From positions 1 to 34,885 of the forward strand of contig QJWC01000005.1 in the NCBI GenBank assembly GCA_003235475.1: 34,885 bases of DNA, read 5' to 3'. This document shows, one piece after another, positions 24,809 through 31,691 of the stretch. The first letter of the stretch is position 1. Each line of letters begins with the position of its first letter. The notes under the pieces are model-generated. The model did not search any database and was not told the DNA's origin. It saw nothing but the letters and a program-made list of their open reading frames with translations. This DNA is from Acidimicrobiia bacterium (GTDB lineage: Bacteria; Actinomycetota; Acidimicrobiia; Spongiisociales; UBA5794). The position numbers and the translations under genes are program-made.

Positions 24809-25788
24809 TTGACACTGGCGGCCTCGCCGTCACGGCACGCACCTCGCTCATGGTGGCCGCGGCCGTCGTTGGCGGCATCGCCACCGCCGCGACCGTGGGG
24901 GCGTTCTTCGGGTCGACCTGGTGGGTGTTCGAGTTCTTCACCAACTTCAGGTGGCACCTCATGTGGGCGGCACTCATCGCCGCCGTCGTGTACGGCCTCA
25001 CGCAGAAGGGAATCACAACGGGCGTCTTCGTCGTCGCGTTCGCCCTGAACGCGTGGGCGATTCACCCTGTTTTCACGGGCTCACAGCTGACCGGAACAGG
25101 TGAGGACGGGGTGACGATCGTGGCCGCGAACCTGACCGGGGCGTACGACAACACCGAGGAGGTCCTGCACTTCCTGTTCGATTCGGGGGCCGACCTCCTC
25201 GTGCTCGACGGGTTCTCCCGCTCCCGGGTCACTCCGATCACGGTCGAGGGCTCTCCCTATCAGATCGTCGCTGGCCCTGAGAACGAAGAGGCCACGGGGC
25301 TGGTGATCGTGGGGAGGGGGTCGTACCCGGTCGAGGTGCTGAACACGGCGAATGGCACGGAGTCGGTGTATGTCGTGTCCGTGCCTGCTGGCGAGGGCAC
25401 AATCGACATCATCGCCGTTGCGGGTGGCCTCGCCAACTCGTCAGCGGACACACGATTGCTCGACCAGAGACTCGCCGCCATCGGCGATGTTCTCGCGACC
25501 CGGACCGTGCCGACGGCGATCGTCGGCAGCCTCGGTGCGACCCGCTTCACATCCCGCGTTGGATCCTTGATGGCTGACAACGACCTGCGCGATGCGATGG
25601 AGGGCGAGGGATATGTTGCCACGTGGCCGGTGTCCGGAATGCCTCTCATCGGTGGCTGGATCGGCATCCCGCTCGATGTGGTCCTCGTGCAACGAAGCCT
25701 CACACCGCTGTCCATGGACATCGGGCCCGACATCGGCGCCGAACACCTCCCCCTCACGTTCGTCCTCGGCCCTGCCGCAGGCGGCTGA
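24805..25788 (+). CDS. Membrane-anchored EEP-fold protein, apparently catalytically inactive
   Basis: The 327-residue protein starts with three hydrophobic segments (about 12-36, 47-63, 70-87). An extracytoplasmic domain follows, resembling the YafD-like branch of endonuclease/exonuclease/phosphatase (EEP) proteins in spacing and flanking residues. The matching regions are VAANL, GLVIVGR, LRDAMEGEGYVATWP and IGPDIGAEHLPLTFVL. The catalytic positions are mostly replaced. The usual QE is LDG, the catalytic-loop His is lost in AVAGG, GDFN or GDLN is GSLG, IDH is LDV and SDH is AEH. Only the first Asn and the last His remain. It is therefore probably a pseudoenzyme. The GTG start overlaps the propeller gene's stop by four bases (GTGA). 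Function is unknown. Fold assignment is by pattern only. Confidence 0.75.
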   Translation: MIDTGGLAVTARTSLMVAAAVVGGIATAATVGAFFGSTWWVFEFFTNFRWHLMWAALIAAVVYGLTQKGITTGVFVVAFALNAWAIHPVFTGSQLTGTGEDGVTIVAANLTGAYDNTEEVLHFLFDSGADLLVLDGFSRSRVTPITVEGSPYQIVAGPENEEATGLVIVGRGSYPVEVLNTANGTESVYVVSVPAGEGTIDIIAVAGGLANSSADTRLLDQRLAAIGDVLATRTVPTAIVGSLGATRFTSRVGSLMADNDLRDAMEGEGYVATWPVSGMPLIGGWIGIPLDVVLVQRSLTPLSMDIGPDIGAEHLPLTFVLGPAAGG

Positions 25789-25802
25789 ATCGGTCCCACG
25801 GG

Positions 25803-25808
25803 TACGCT
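25803..25808 (+). promoter_or_regulatory. -10 hexamer for leaderless M3 peptidase gene
   Basis: TACGCT ends 7 nt before the ATG at 25816. The 27-base gap after the upstream gene holds no Shine-Dalgarno. Confidence 0.55.
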
Positions 25809-25815
25809 CCACGCC

Positions 25816-27768
25816 ATGCAATATGACCTCTCGGACGCGACAGCCGAGTCGGTCGCGGAAGCCACCGCAGCCGCGATCGCGCTGGCTGACACCCTCGTCG
25901 AGCGCGCGACGTCGTCGACAGACACCACGTTCGCAGCGCGGATCCAACCTCTGGACGATGCGGCTGCCGTCATCGCTGATGCAGCCGGATACGGACCGTT
26001 CCTGTCGCACTTCCATCCGGACAAGGAGGTACGCGACGCGGGAAACGAGGCCGAACAGCTGCTCCAGTCGTGGGGGACCGACCTCGTCGCTCGCCGCGAC
26101 GTGTACGACGCCGTCGCGGCAGTGGATCCTGAAACCCTCGAAGGCCTCGAGCGCAGATCGCACAACGAGTGGCTCCGCGATCTGCGACGTGCCGGCCACG
26201 AGCTCGACGAGGCCGGCCGCGTTCGCGTCAAGGATCTCACGAATCGCCTGACAGAGCTCCAGATCGCGTTCGCCAGGAACCTCGCCGAGTCGAACGACTA
26301 CATCATCGTCACCCTCGACGACCTCGAAGGGTTCCCCAAGGCGTACATCGATGCCCTCGAATCTGGTGACGATCCGGACACGTACAAGATCACGCTCGAC
26401 TACCCCGCTTACATCCCGTTCCAGGAACATGCGAAGAACCGCGATCAGCGCCGCGAACTCCAGTTCAAGTACCTCAACAAGGCACGCGACGCCAATCGAC
26501 CCCTCCTCGAGGAGGCACTCACCGTACGTTCGGAGATCGCCGAAGTCCTCGGCTACGCGGATTGGGCCGAGTTCTCGATGGAGCCGAAGATGGCGACGCC
26601 CGGGGAGGTCGACCGCCTGTACGAGTCGGTGATCCCGGGGCTGACCGTGCTTGGCCGCGACGAGCGCGAGAAGCTGGAATCCCTGCTCCACGCCGACGGG
26701 CATGACGGGCCCCTCCAGCCGTGGGACCGCCCCTACTACCACACGCTCCAGGGCAAGCTCGACTACGGCATCGACCAGAACAAGGTCGCCGAGTACTTCC
26801 CGCTCGACGCCGTCATCGGCGGCATGCTCGACGTCACGGGCGAGGTGCTCGGCGTGACCTACACCGAGCTCCCCAACCACCCGACCTGGCATCCTGATGT
26901 TCGGACTTTCCGTATCGACGACACGGACACTGGCGAGCAGCTTGCGGTATTCCACCTCGACCTGCACCCGCGGGAGGGCAAGTTCACGCACGCCGCCTGC
27001 TGGAATCCCGTTTCGCGTGCACGGGCACGCGACGGTTCGCTCAGGACGCCGGTTGCCGCGGTCGCTGCGAACTTCACGAAGCCGTCAGGTGAGACACCGT
27101 CGCTCCTCAAGCACGACGAGGCATTGACGCTGTGGCACGAGTTCGGACACGTCCTCCACGCGTGCCTCACGGCGGTCGACGTGCAGCGCTTCTCCGGCTT
27201 CGACACCGAGTGGGACTTCGTCGAGGCGCCCTCACAGATCATGGAGAACTGGATGTGGAACGCCGACGTCCTCCGGCGGTTCGCGAGGCACTACGAGACG
27301 GGAGAGCCCATTCCCGAAGACCTCGTCGAGGCGCTCGTTGCAGCGAGAAATCAGAACATCGGGCTCTTCACCCTGCGGCAGGTGTTCCTCGGCAAGTACG
27401 ACATGATGATGCACACGTCGGGCCCGACTCCCGACCTCGACGGCCAGCAGCGGGTCGCGAACGAGTACACGCTGCTGCCCCTCCACGAAGGCACCTTCAT
27501 GGCGGCGGGTTTCGGTCACCTCATGGGTGGGTACGACGCCGGCTACTACGGCTACCTGTGGGCGAACGTGTACGGCGACGACATGTTCTCGGTGTTTGCA
27601 CAGGAGGGCGTGCTCTCGCCAGCCGTCGGTCGCCGATACCGCAGGGAAGTGCTCGAGCAGGGTTCTTCGCGCGACGCGAAGGAGAACCTGCTCGCCTTCC
27701 TCGGGCGGGAACCCAACGCTGAGGCGTTCCTCGCACAGCTCGGGATCACGGCGCACGCCGCAAGCTGA
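25816..27768 (+). CDS. M3-family metallopeptidase (thimet oligopeptidase-like)
   Basis: The 650-residue cytoplasmic zinc peptidase degrades short peptides. The catalytic motif HEFGH is at residues 441-445 (LWHEFGHVLHACLT), and the third zinc ligand Glu470 is in DFVEAPSQIMENW. The substrate-binding Gly/Tyr-rich loop is seen as FGHLMGGYDAGYYGYLWANVY near the C-terminus. Length matches the Dcp/oligopeptidase A/thimet subgroup, and no signal peptide is present. The long N-terminal helical half (about 1-200) is as expected. The ATG at 25816 is supported by the -10 hexamer 7 nt upstream. It converges with the SDR gene across an 18-base gap with no recognisable terminator. Confidence 0.94.
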   Translation: MQYDLSDATAESVAEATAAAIALADTLVERATSSTDTTFAARIQPLDDAAAVIADAAGYGPFLSHFHPDKEVRDAGNEAEQLLQSWGTDLVARRDVYDAVAAVDPETLEGLERRSHNEWLRDLRRAGHELDEAGRVRVKDLTNRLTELQIAFARNLAESNDYIIVTLDDLEGFPKAYIDALESGDDPDTYKITLDYPAYIPFQEHAKNRDQRRELQFKYLNKARDANRPLLEEALTVRSEIAEVLGYADWAEFSMEPKMATPGEVDRLYESVIPGLTVLGRDEREKLESLLHADGHDGPLQPWDRPYYHTLQGKLDYGIDQNKVAEYFPLDAVIGGMLDVTGEVLGVTYTELPNHPTWHPDVRTFRIDDTDTGEQLAVFHLDLHPREGKFTHAACWNPVSRARARDGSLRTPVAAVAANFTKPSGETPSLLKHDEALTLWHEFGHVLHACLTAVDVQRFSGFDTEWDFVEAPSQIMENWMWNADVLRRFARHYETGEPIPEDLVEALVAARNQNIGLFTLRQVFLGKYDMMMHTSGPTPDLDGQQRVANEYTLLPLHEGTFMAAGFGHLMGGYDAGYYGYLWANVYGDDMFSVFAQEGVLSPAVGRRYRREVLEQGSSRDAKENLLAFLGREPNAEAFLAQLGITAHAAS

Positions 27769-27786
27769 TCTGCCGCCCGCGGTTGC

Positions 27787-28572
27787 CTAGGTGATCGATC
27801 GGAGCGAGCCGCCGTCCACCACGAGGGTTGCTCCGGTTATGTAGCTCGCCCGGGGAGACACCAGGAAGGCAGCGGCCGCCGCGTACTCGTCAACGTCGCC
27901 GTACCGGCCGAGGGGGATACTCACCGCATTCCGCTCCTCGACCTCAGAGATCGACCGCCCTGTGCGCTCTGCCGCCACCGCATCCAACTCGGCCACACGC
28001 GCCGTCGCGATACGCCCGGGCACCAGGTGATTCACCCTGATGCCGTCCCTTGCCCAGGTATCGGCGAGGTTCTTCGACAGGTTCGCCACGCCCGCCCTGA
28101 AGACGCCGGACATCGACAGATCGGGCATCGGTTGGAGGGTCGACAAGGAGGTCGTGAACAGCACGGTGCCCCCATCGGTGAGGTGGCGACGTGACGCCTT
28201 CGCAAACACCATCGCCGATCGAAGCGTCAGCGCGTACGACGCGTCCCAATCCTCGGAAGTCGTGTCATCGAAGGACCCGGGACGAGGCCCGCCCGCGTTC
28301 GGGATCACGATGTCGAGGCCGCCCATCCGGGCGGCAGCCTCGTCGACCCACGCCGTCACAGCGTCGGCATCGGCAACATCCACTGCCACGCCGCGGACTG
28401 ATGCCCCGGTCGCGTCGGCGATCTCAGCTGCCTTTGCTGCCGCCCGATCGGACGACCGCGAGCACAGCTCCACCGTGCATCCCTCTGCCGCGAGCGTCAT
28501 GGCGATGGCTGCGCCGAGGCCGTCTGAAGCCGCCGCGACGATGGCTCGCTTGCCGTTCAGTCCGAGGTCCAT
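27787..28572 (-). CDS. SDR-family oxidoreductase with replaced catalytic Tyr-x-x-x-Lys
   Basis: The 261-residue Rossmann-fold protein has a cofactor-binding glycine motif (AAASDGLGAAIA), a VDVADADAV loop, PNAGG in place of NNAGG, a serine-rich strand TTSLSTL, and the C-terminal PLGRYGDVDEYAAAAAFLVS and GATLVVDGG. The catalytic YxxxK is missing: the aligned region reads DLSMSGVFRAGVANLSK, giving Ser at Tyr and Arg at Lys. Such LSxxxRAGV sequences recur in one branch of FabG-like proteins, so this is probably a real subfamily trait rather than damage, but classical reductase chemistry is doubtful. The ATG at 28572 has TAGCGT 6 nt upstream, beginning with the menE stop codon. Confidence 0.88.
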   Translation of the reverse strand: MDLGLNGKRAIVAAASDGLGAAIAMTLAAEGCTVELCSRSSDRAAAKAAEIADATGASVRGVAVDVADADAVTAWVDEAAARMGGLDIVIPNAGGPRPGSFDDTTSEDWDASYALTLRSAMVFAKASRRHLTDGGTVLFTTSLSTLQPMPDLSMSGVFRAGVANLSKNLADTWARDGIRVNHLVPGRIATARVAELDAVAAERTGRSISEVEERNAVSIPLGRYGDVDEYAAAAAFLVSPRASYITGATLVVDGGSLRSIT

Positions 28573-28578
28573 GACGCC

Positions 28579-28584
28579 ACGCTA
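28579..28584 (-). promoter_or_regulatory. -10 hexamer for leaderless SDR gene, sharing the menE stop codon
   Basis: TAGCGT on the minus strand ends 6 nt before the ATG at 28572. Its first three bases are the TAG stop of menE (28582-28584). Confidence 0.5.
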
Positions 28585-29844
28585 CTTCGCGTCGAACGCG
28601 GCACGGACCGCGTTCAGGTCGTGTTTGCCGTTCGGCAGGAGCGGGATCGCGTCCACCTTCATCCAACGTTTCGGCACCATGTGCGGTGCGTTCGAGGCGC
28701 GGATTCGGTCTGCGATGTCGGTGGGATCGACCGAGGTAGCCACCATCGCGCACACGGCAGTCCCCCACTCGGGATCATGAACGCCGACGATTGCCGCGTC
28801 ACTGACGAGGCCCGTCTCATGCACGGCGTCCGCGACAGCGCCAAGCGAAACGTTTTCGCCCCCTGTGACGACGATGTCGTCGACCCGCCCGAGCACCTCG
28901 AGTCTTCCGCTGCTGGTGAGCCTGCCGAGGTCGTTCGAGATGAAGGGGCCGATCCTCGGATCCCCGCCGAGGTAGCCGCCGAACACCTGCGGCCCGTCGA
29001 CCGCGACCCGCCCGAACCCACGTTCATCGGGCTCCGAGATCGTCACGCTCACCCCTTCGAGCGGCTCACCTGCCGTGCCATCGAGTGAGTCCGGCGAACC
29101 GGGAGTGTGGGTTGCGATCTGCGACGACGCCTCGGTCATCCCGTATGTGGGCACGACGGCGATGCGCTCTGCGCGGAGTCGGTTCCGAAGACCAGCCCCA
29201 ATCCGCGCACCGCCGACCAGGTTGACCCTGATCCCGTCCAGCGCGCCGGCCCCGGTGTCCAGAATCCGGTGCACCATCGTCGGCACCCAGGAAGCAACGG
29301 TCGGCGCCGACCGCTCGATCGCCTCGAAGATCCCGTGGCCGAACGGGGTGACGACCGCGGAACCGCCAGCCTCGAACGACCTCCAGAGCACCGACATCCC
29401 GCCGACGTGGTGGAGCGGGAGGGTGAGCAACCACCGATCCTTTTCGCCCGTCCCGAGGCGCGATCGCGAGGCAACGACCGCGGCACGAAGGTTCGCCATC
29501 GAAAGAGGCACCAGCCTCGGAGGACCGGTGCTCCCGGATGTGGCGAAGCACACGACCGCACCGGGATTGGTGTCGACCGCAGCGTTGCGATCATGGGCGT
29601 ATGGCATGACGCACGTGCCAACGTGTTGATGGGCGAGCACGTCGACGATGGATGAAAGATCATGCCGGACCCTGACCGATTCGACGGCGCCAATTGCGCG
29701 GCCAGTGATCGTTTGCGCCCGCCGGACGACCTCATCGGCAAGCTGGTGATACGTGACGACACCATCGCCAAACTGCAGTGCGGGAGCGTCAGGATCCCTC
29801 TCGGCATTGCGGAAGACCCAGTCCGCTGGGGTGTGCACATCCAT
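28582..29844 (-). CDS. menE: o-Succinylbenzoate-CoA ligase (MenE-like AMP-binding enzyme)
   Basis: The 420-residue member of the ANL adenylating superfamily would activate o-succinylbenzoate with CoA in menaquinone synthesis. Seen are the P-loop ATSGSTGPPR (about 100-109), the LPLHHVGGM motif typical of MenE, PTYGMTEASSQ, the hinge-region GRVDDIVVTGGENVS and the C-terminal LPNGKHDLNAVR carrying the catalytic Lys. It is shorter than average for the family but all core motifs are present. Its divergent partner is menB, the next step of the same pathway, which supports the MenE call over a generic acyl-CoA ligase. The ATG at 29844 lacks a Shine-Dalgarno and has TACTGT 8 nt upstream. Confidence 0.88.
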   Translation of the reverse strand: MDVHTPADWVFRNAERDPDAPALQFGDGVVTYHQLADEVVRRAQTITGRAIGAVESVRVRHDLSSIVDVLAHQHVGTCVMPYAHDRNAAVDTNPGAVVCFATSGSTGPPRLVPLSMANLRAAVVASRSRLGTGEKDRWLLTLPLHHVGGMSVLWRSFEAGGSAVVTPFGHGIFEAIERSAPTVASWVPTMVHRILDTGAGALDGIRVNLVGGARIGAGLRNRLRAERIAVVPTYGMTEASSQIATHTPGSPDSLDGTAGEPLEGVSVTISEPDERGFGRVAVDGPQVFGGYLGGDPRIGPFISNDLGRLTSSGRLEVLGRVDDIVVTGGENVSLGAVADAVHETGLVSDAAIVGVHDPEWGTAVCAMVATSVDPTDIADRIRASNAPHMVPKRWMKVDAIPLLPNGKHDLNAVRAAFDAK

Positions 29845-29851
29845 CGCTCAC

Positions 29852-29858
29852 TACAGTA
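29852..29858. promoter_or_regulatory. Overlapping divergent -10 elements of menE and menB
   Basis: The 7-mer TACAGTA contains TACAGT (29852-29857) facing menB and, on the other strand, TACTGT (29858-29853) facing menE. The menE hexamer ends 8 nt before its ATG (leaderless). The menB one would start transcription near 29864, upstream of its GGAGG site. The two cannot be occupied at once. Confidence 0.5.
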
Positions 29859-29887
29859 TCGCCGCGAGCTGCACACCCGGAGGAACG

Positions 29888-30778
29888 GTGGTTTCCGAGA
29901 TTTTCGACGCCGACGCATGGGAGGCCGTGCCCGGTTTCTCGTTCGAGGACATCACCTATCACCGTGCGAAGGACGTCGGCGCCGTGCGTGTCGCGTTCGA
30001 CAGGCCAGAGGTCCGGAACGCCTTCCGACCTCACACGGTCGATGAGCTCTTTGCGGCCCTCGAGCATGCCCGCACCTCCTCAGACGTCGGGTGCGTCCTC
30101 CTGACAGGCAACGGCCCATCGCCAAAGGACGGCGGCTGGGCTTTCTGTTCGGGCGGCGACCAGCGGATCCGCGGCAAGGACGGCTACAAGTACGAAGGTT
30201 CTGAAGGGGTGGACCCCGGAAGGCTTGGACGCCTCCACATCCTCGAAGTGCAGCGTCTCATCCGATTCATGCCGAAGGTCGTCATCGCCGTCGTGCCAGG
30301 GTGGGCGGTCGGTGGGGGGCACAGCCTCCACGTCGTGTGCGACCTGACGATCGCATCCGCGGAGCACGCCGTCTTCAAGCAGACAGACGCCGACGTCGCA
30401 TCCTTCGACGGCGGGTACGGAAGCGCACTCCTCGCCCGGCAGGTCGGCCAGAAGCGAGCACGTGAGATCTTCTTCCTCGGCAGGGACTATTCAGCGCAAG
30501 AGGCGTTCGAAATGGGCATGGTCAACGCCGCCGTCCCCCACGCCGAGCTCGAAGCAACCGCGCTCGAGTGGGCACGCGAGATCACCGCGAAGTCCCCAAC
30601 GGCCCAGAAGATGTTGAAGTACGCGTTCAACCTGCCGGACGACGGGCTCGTCGGCCAGCAGCTCTTCGCCGGAGAGGCAACCCGCCTCGCGTACGGAACC
30701 GAGGAGGCAGCCGAAGGGCGTGACGCGTTCCTCGAGAAGCGGGAACAGGACTACAGCCGCTTCCCCTGGCAGTACTGA
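29888..30778 (+). CDS. menB: 1,4-Dihydroxy-2-naphthoyl-CoA synthase MenB
   Basis: The 296-residue crotonase-fold enzyme closes the second ring of the menaquinone head group. Recognisable are the MenB-type N-terminus SEIFDADAWEAVPGFSFEDITYHR, the oxyanion-hole segments AFCSGGDQRIRG and GWAVGGGHSLHVVCDL, and the active-site stretch KQTDADVASFDGGYGS; the C-terminal YSRFPWQY is also family-specific. The GTG at 29888 is chosen because GGAGG lies 4 nt upstream and the family begins here; frame is open further up but that part crosses the divergent promoter. menA follows one base after its stop. Confidence 0.96.
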   Translation: MVSEIFDADAWEAVPGFSFEDITYHRAKDVGAVRVAFDRPEVRNAFRPHTVDELFAALEHARTSSDVGCVLLTGNGPSPKDGGWAFCSGGDQRIRGKDGYKYEGSEGVDPGRLGRLHILEVQRLIRFMPKVVIAVVPGWAVGGGHSLHVVCDLTIASAEHAVFKQTDADVASFDGGYGSALLARQVGQKRAREIFFLGRDYSAQEAFEMGMVNAAVPHAELEATALEWAREITAKSPTAQKMLKYAFNLPDDGLVGQQLFAGEATRLAYGTEEAAEGRDAFLEKREQDYSRFPWQY

Positions 30779-30779
30779 G

Positions 30780-31664
30780 TTGGAGAACCTTCTGTCACAT
30801 CCGTGGGTTCTCGCCGCCCGCCCCGCAACGCTCTCGGCGACGATCGGACCCGTGCTGATCGGCACCGCTTCGGCGTGGCGTGACGGGGTCTTCGCCTGGC
30901 TCCCGTTCGTCGTCGTGGTCATCGCCGCACTCGCGATCCAGGTCGGCGTGAACTACGCGAACGACTTGGCGGACGCGCAGCGAGGTGCAGACGACGAGAA
31001 CCGCATCGGGCCCCTTCGCACCGTGTCGTCCGGGCTCATCAGCGAGTCCGAGATGAAGCGCGGCGTTGCCGTTGCGTTCGGGATCGCATCGCTAGGAGGC
31101 ATCTACCTCATCTGGTACGCGGGTTGGCCCATCGCCCTGATCGGCATCGCATCGATCATCGCCGCTCTCGGCTACACGAACGGGCCGGTGCCGTACGGCT
31201 ACTTCGGGCTCGGCGAGGTCTTCGTGTTCGTGTTCTTCGGGCTCGTCGCGACCGTCGGCACCCGGTACGTGTTCTCGCCTTCCGCGCCGTCGGCAGCGTG
31301 GACCGGCGGAGTCGTGATGGGTCTTCTGGCAGCGGCGATCCTCGAGGCGAACAACATTCGCGACATCGACACGGACCGCACATCCGGCAAGAAGACGCTT
31401 GCCGTGCTCCTCGGCAGGGGGCGGGCACGCAAGCTGTACGCAGCGACGATGGTCGCTGCCTTCGTCGTGATCGCAGTCGGTGCGCTTTCGTCGCTGCTGC
31501 CAGTGGTCTCAATCATTGCACTCGTCGTTGCCCCGCTCTCGATCCCCCTGATCACCACCGTGTTCCAGGAAACGCAGGGGCCACCTCTCATCGGTGTGCT
31601 CAAGGGGACCGCCCAGATCCAGCTGTTCGTCGGGCTTCTGCTTGCCCTCGGCATCGCGTTCTGA
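30780..31664 (+). CDS. menA: 1,4-Dihydroxy-2-naphthoate polyprenyltransferase MenA
   Basis: The 294-residue integral membrane prenyltransferase attaches the isoprenoid tail. The first aspartate-rich motif is NYANDLADAQRGADDENR (about 60-77) and the second is NNIRDIDTDRTSGKKTLA; about eight to nine hydrophobic helices are visible. The proposed start is a TTG at 30780, one base after the menB TGA, because the mature family N-terminus (HPWVLAARPATL) follows at once. No ATG or GTG fits without a long overlap; a GTG at 30720 would overlap menB by 59 bases. Lack of a clear ribosome site suggests translation by re-initiation after menB. Confidence 0.92.
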   Translation: MENLLSHPWVLAARPATLSATIGPVLIGTASAWRDGVFAWLPFVVVVIAALAIQVGVNYANDLADAQRGADDENRIGPLRTVSSGLISESEMKRGVAVAFGIASLGGIYLIWYAGWPIALIGIASIIAALGYTNGPVPYGYFGLGEVFVFVFFGLVATVGTRYVFSPSAPSAAWTGGVVMGLLAAAILEANNIRDIDTDRTSGKKTLAVLLGRGRARKLYAATMVAAFVVIAVGALSSLLPVVSIIALVVAPLSIPLITTVFQETQGPPLIGVLKGTAQIQLFVGLLLALGIAF

Positions 31665-31677
31665 GGACGGCGGGGCG

Positions 31678-31683
31678 TAGCCT
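31678..31683 (+). promoter_or_regulatory. -10 hexamer for menD, favouring the GTG start at 31692
   Basis: TAGCCT ends 8 nt before the GTG at 31692. The alternative TTG at 31683 would overlap the hexamer, so a leaderless transcript would use the GTG. Confidence 0.4.
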
Positions 31684-31691
31684 TGAACGCG

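Noticed and set aside
25441-26991. A 516-codon minus-strand open frame
   Set aside because: It is antisense to the EEP-like protein and the M3 peptidase and has no recognisable motif; long antisense frames are expected at this GC content.
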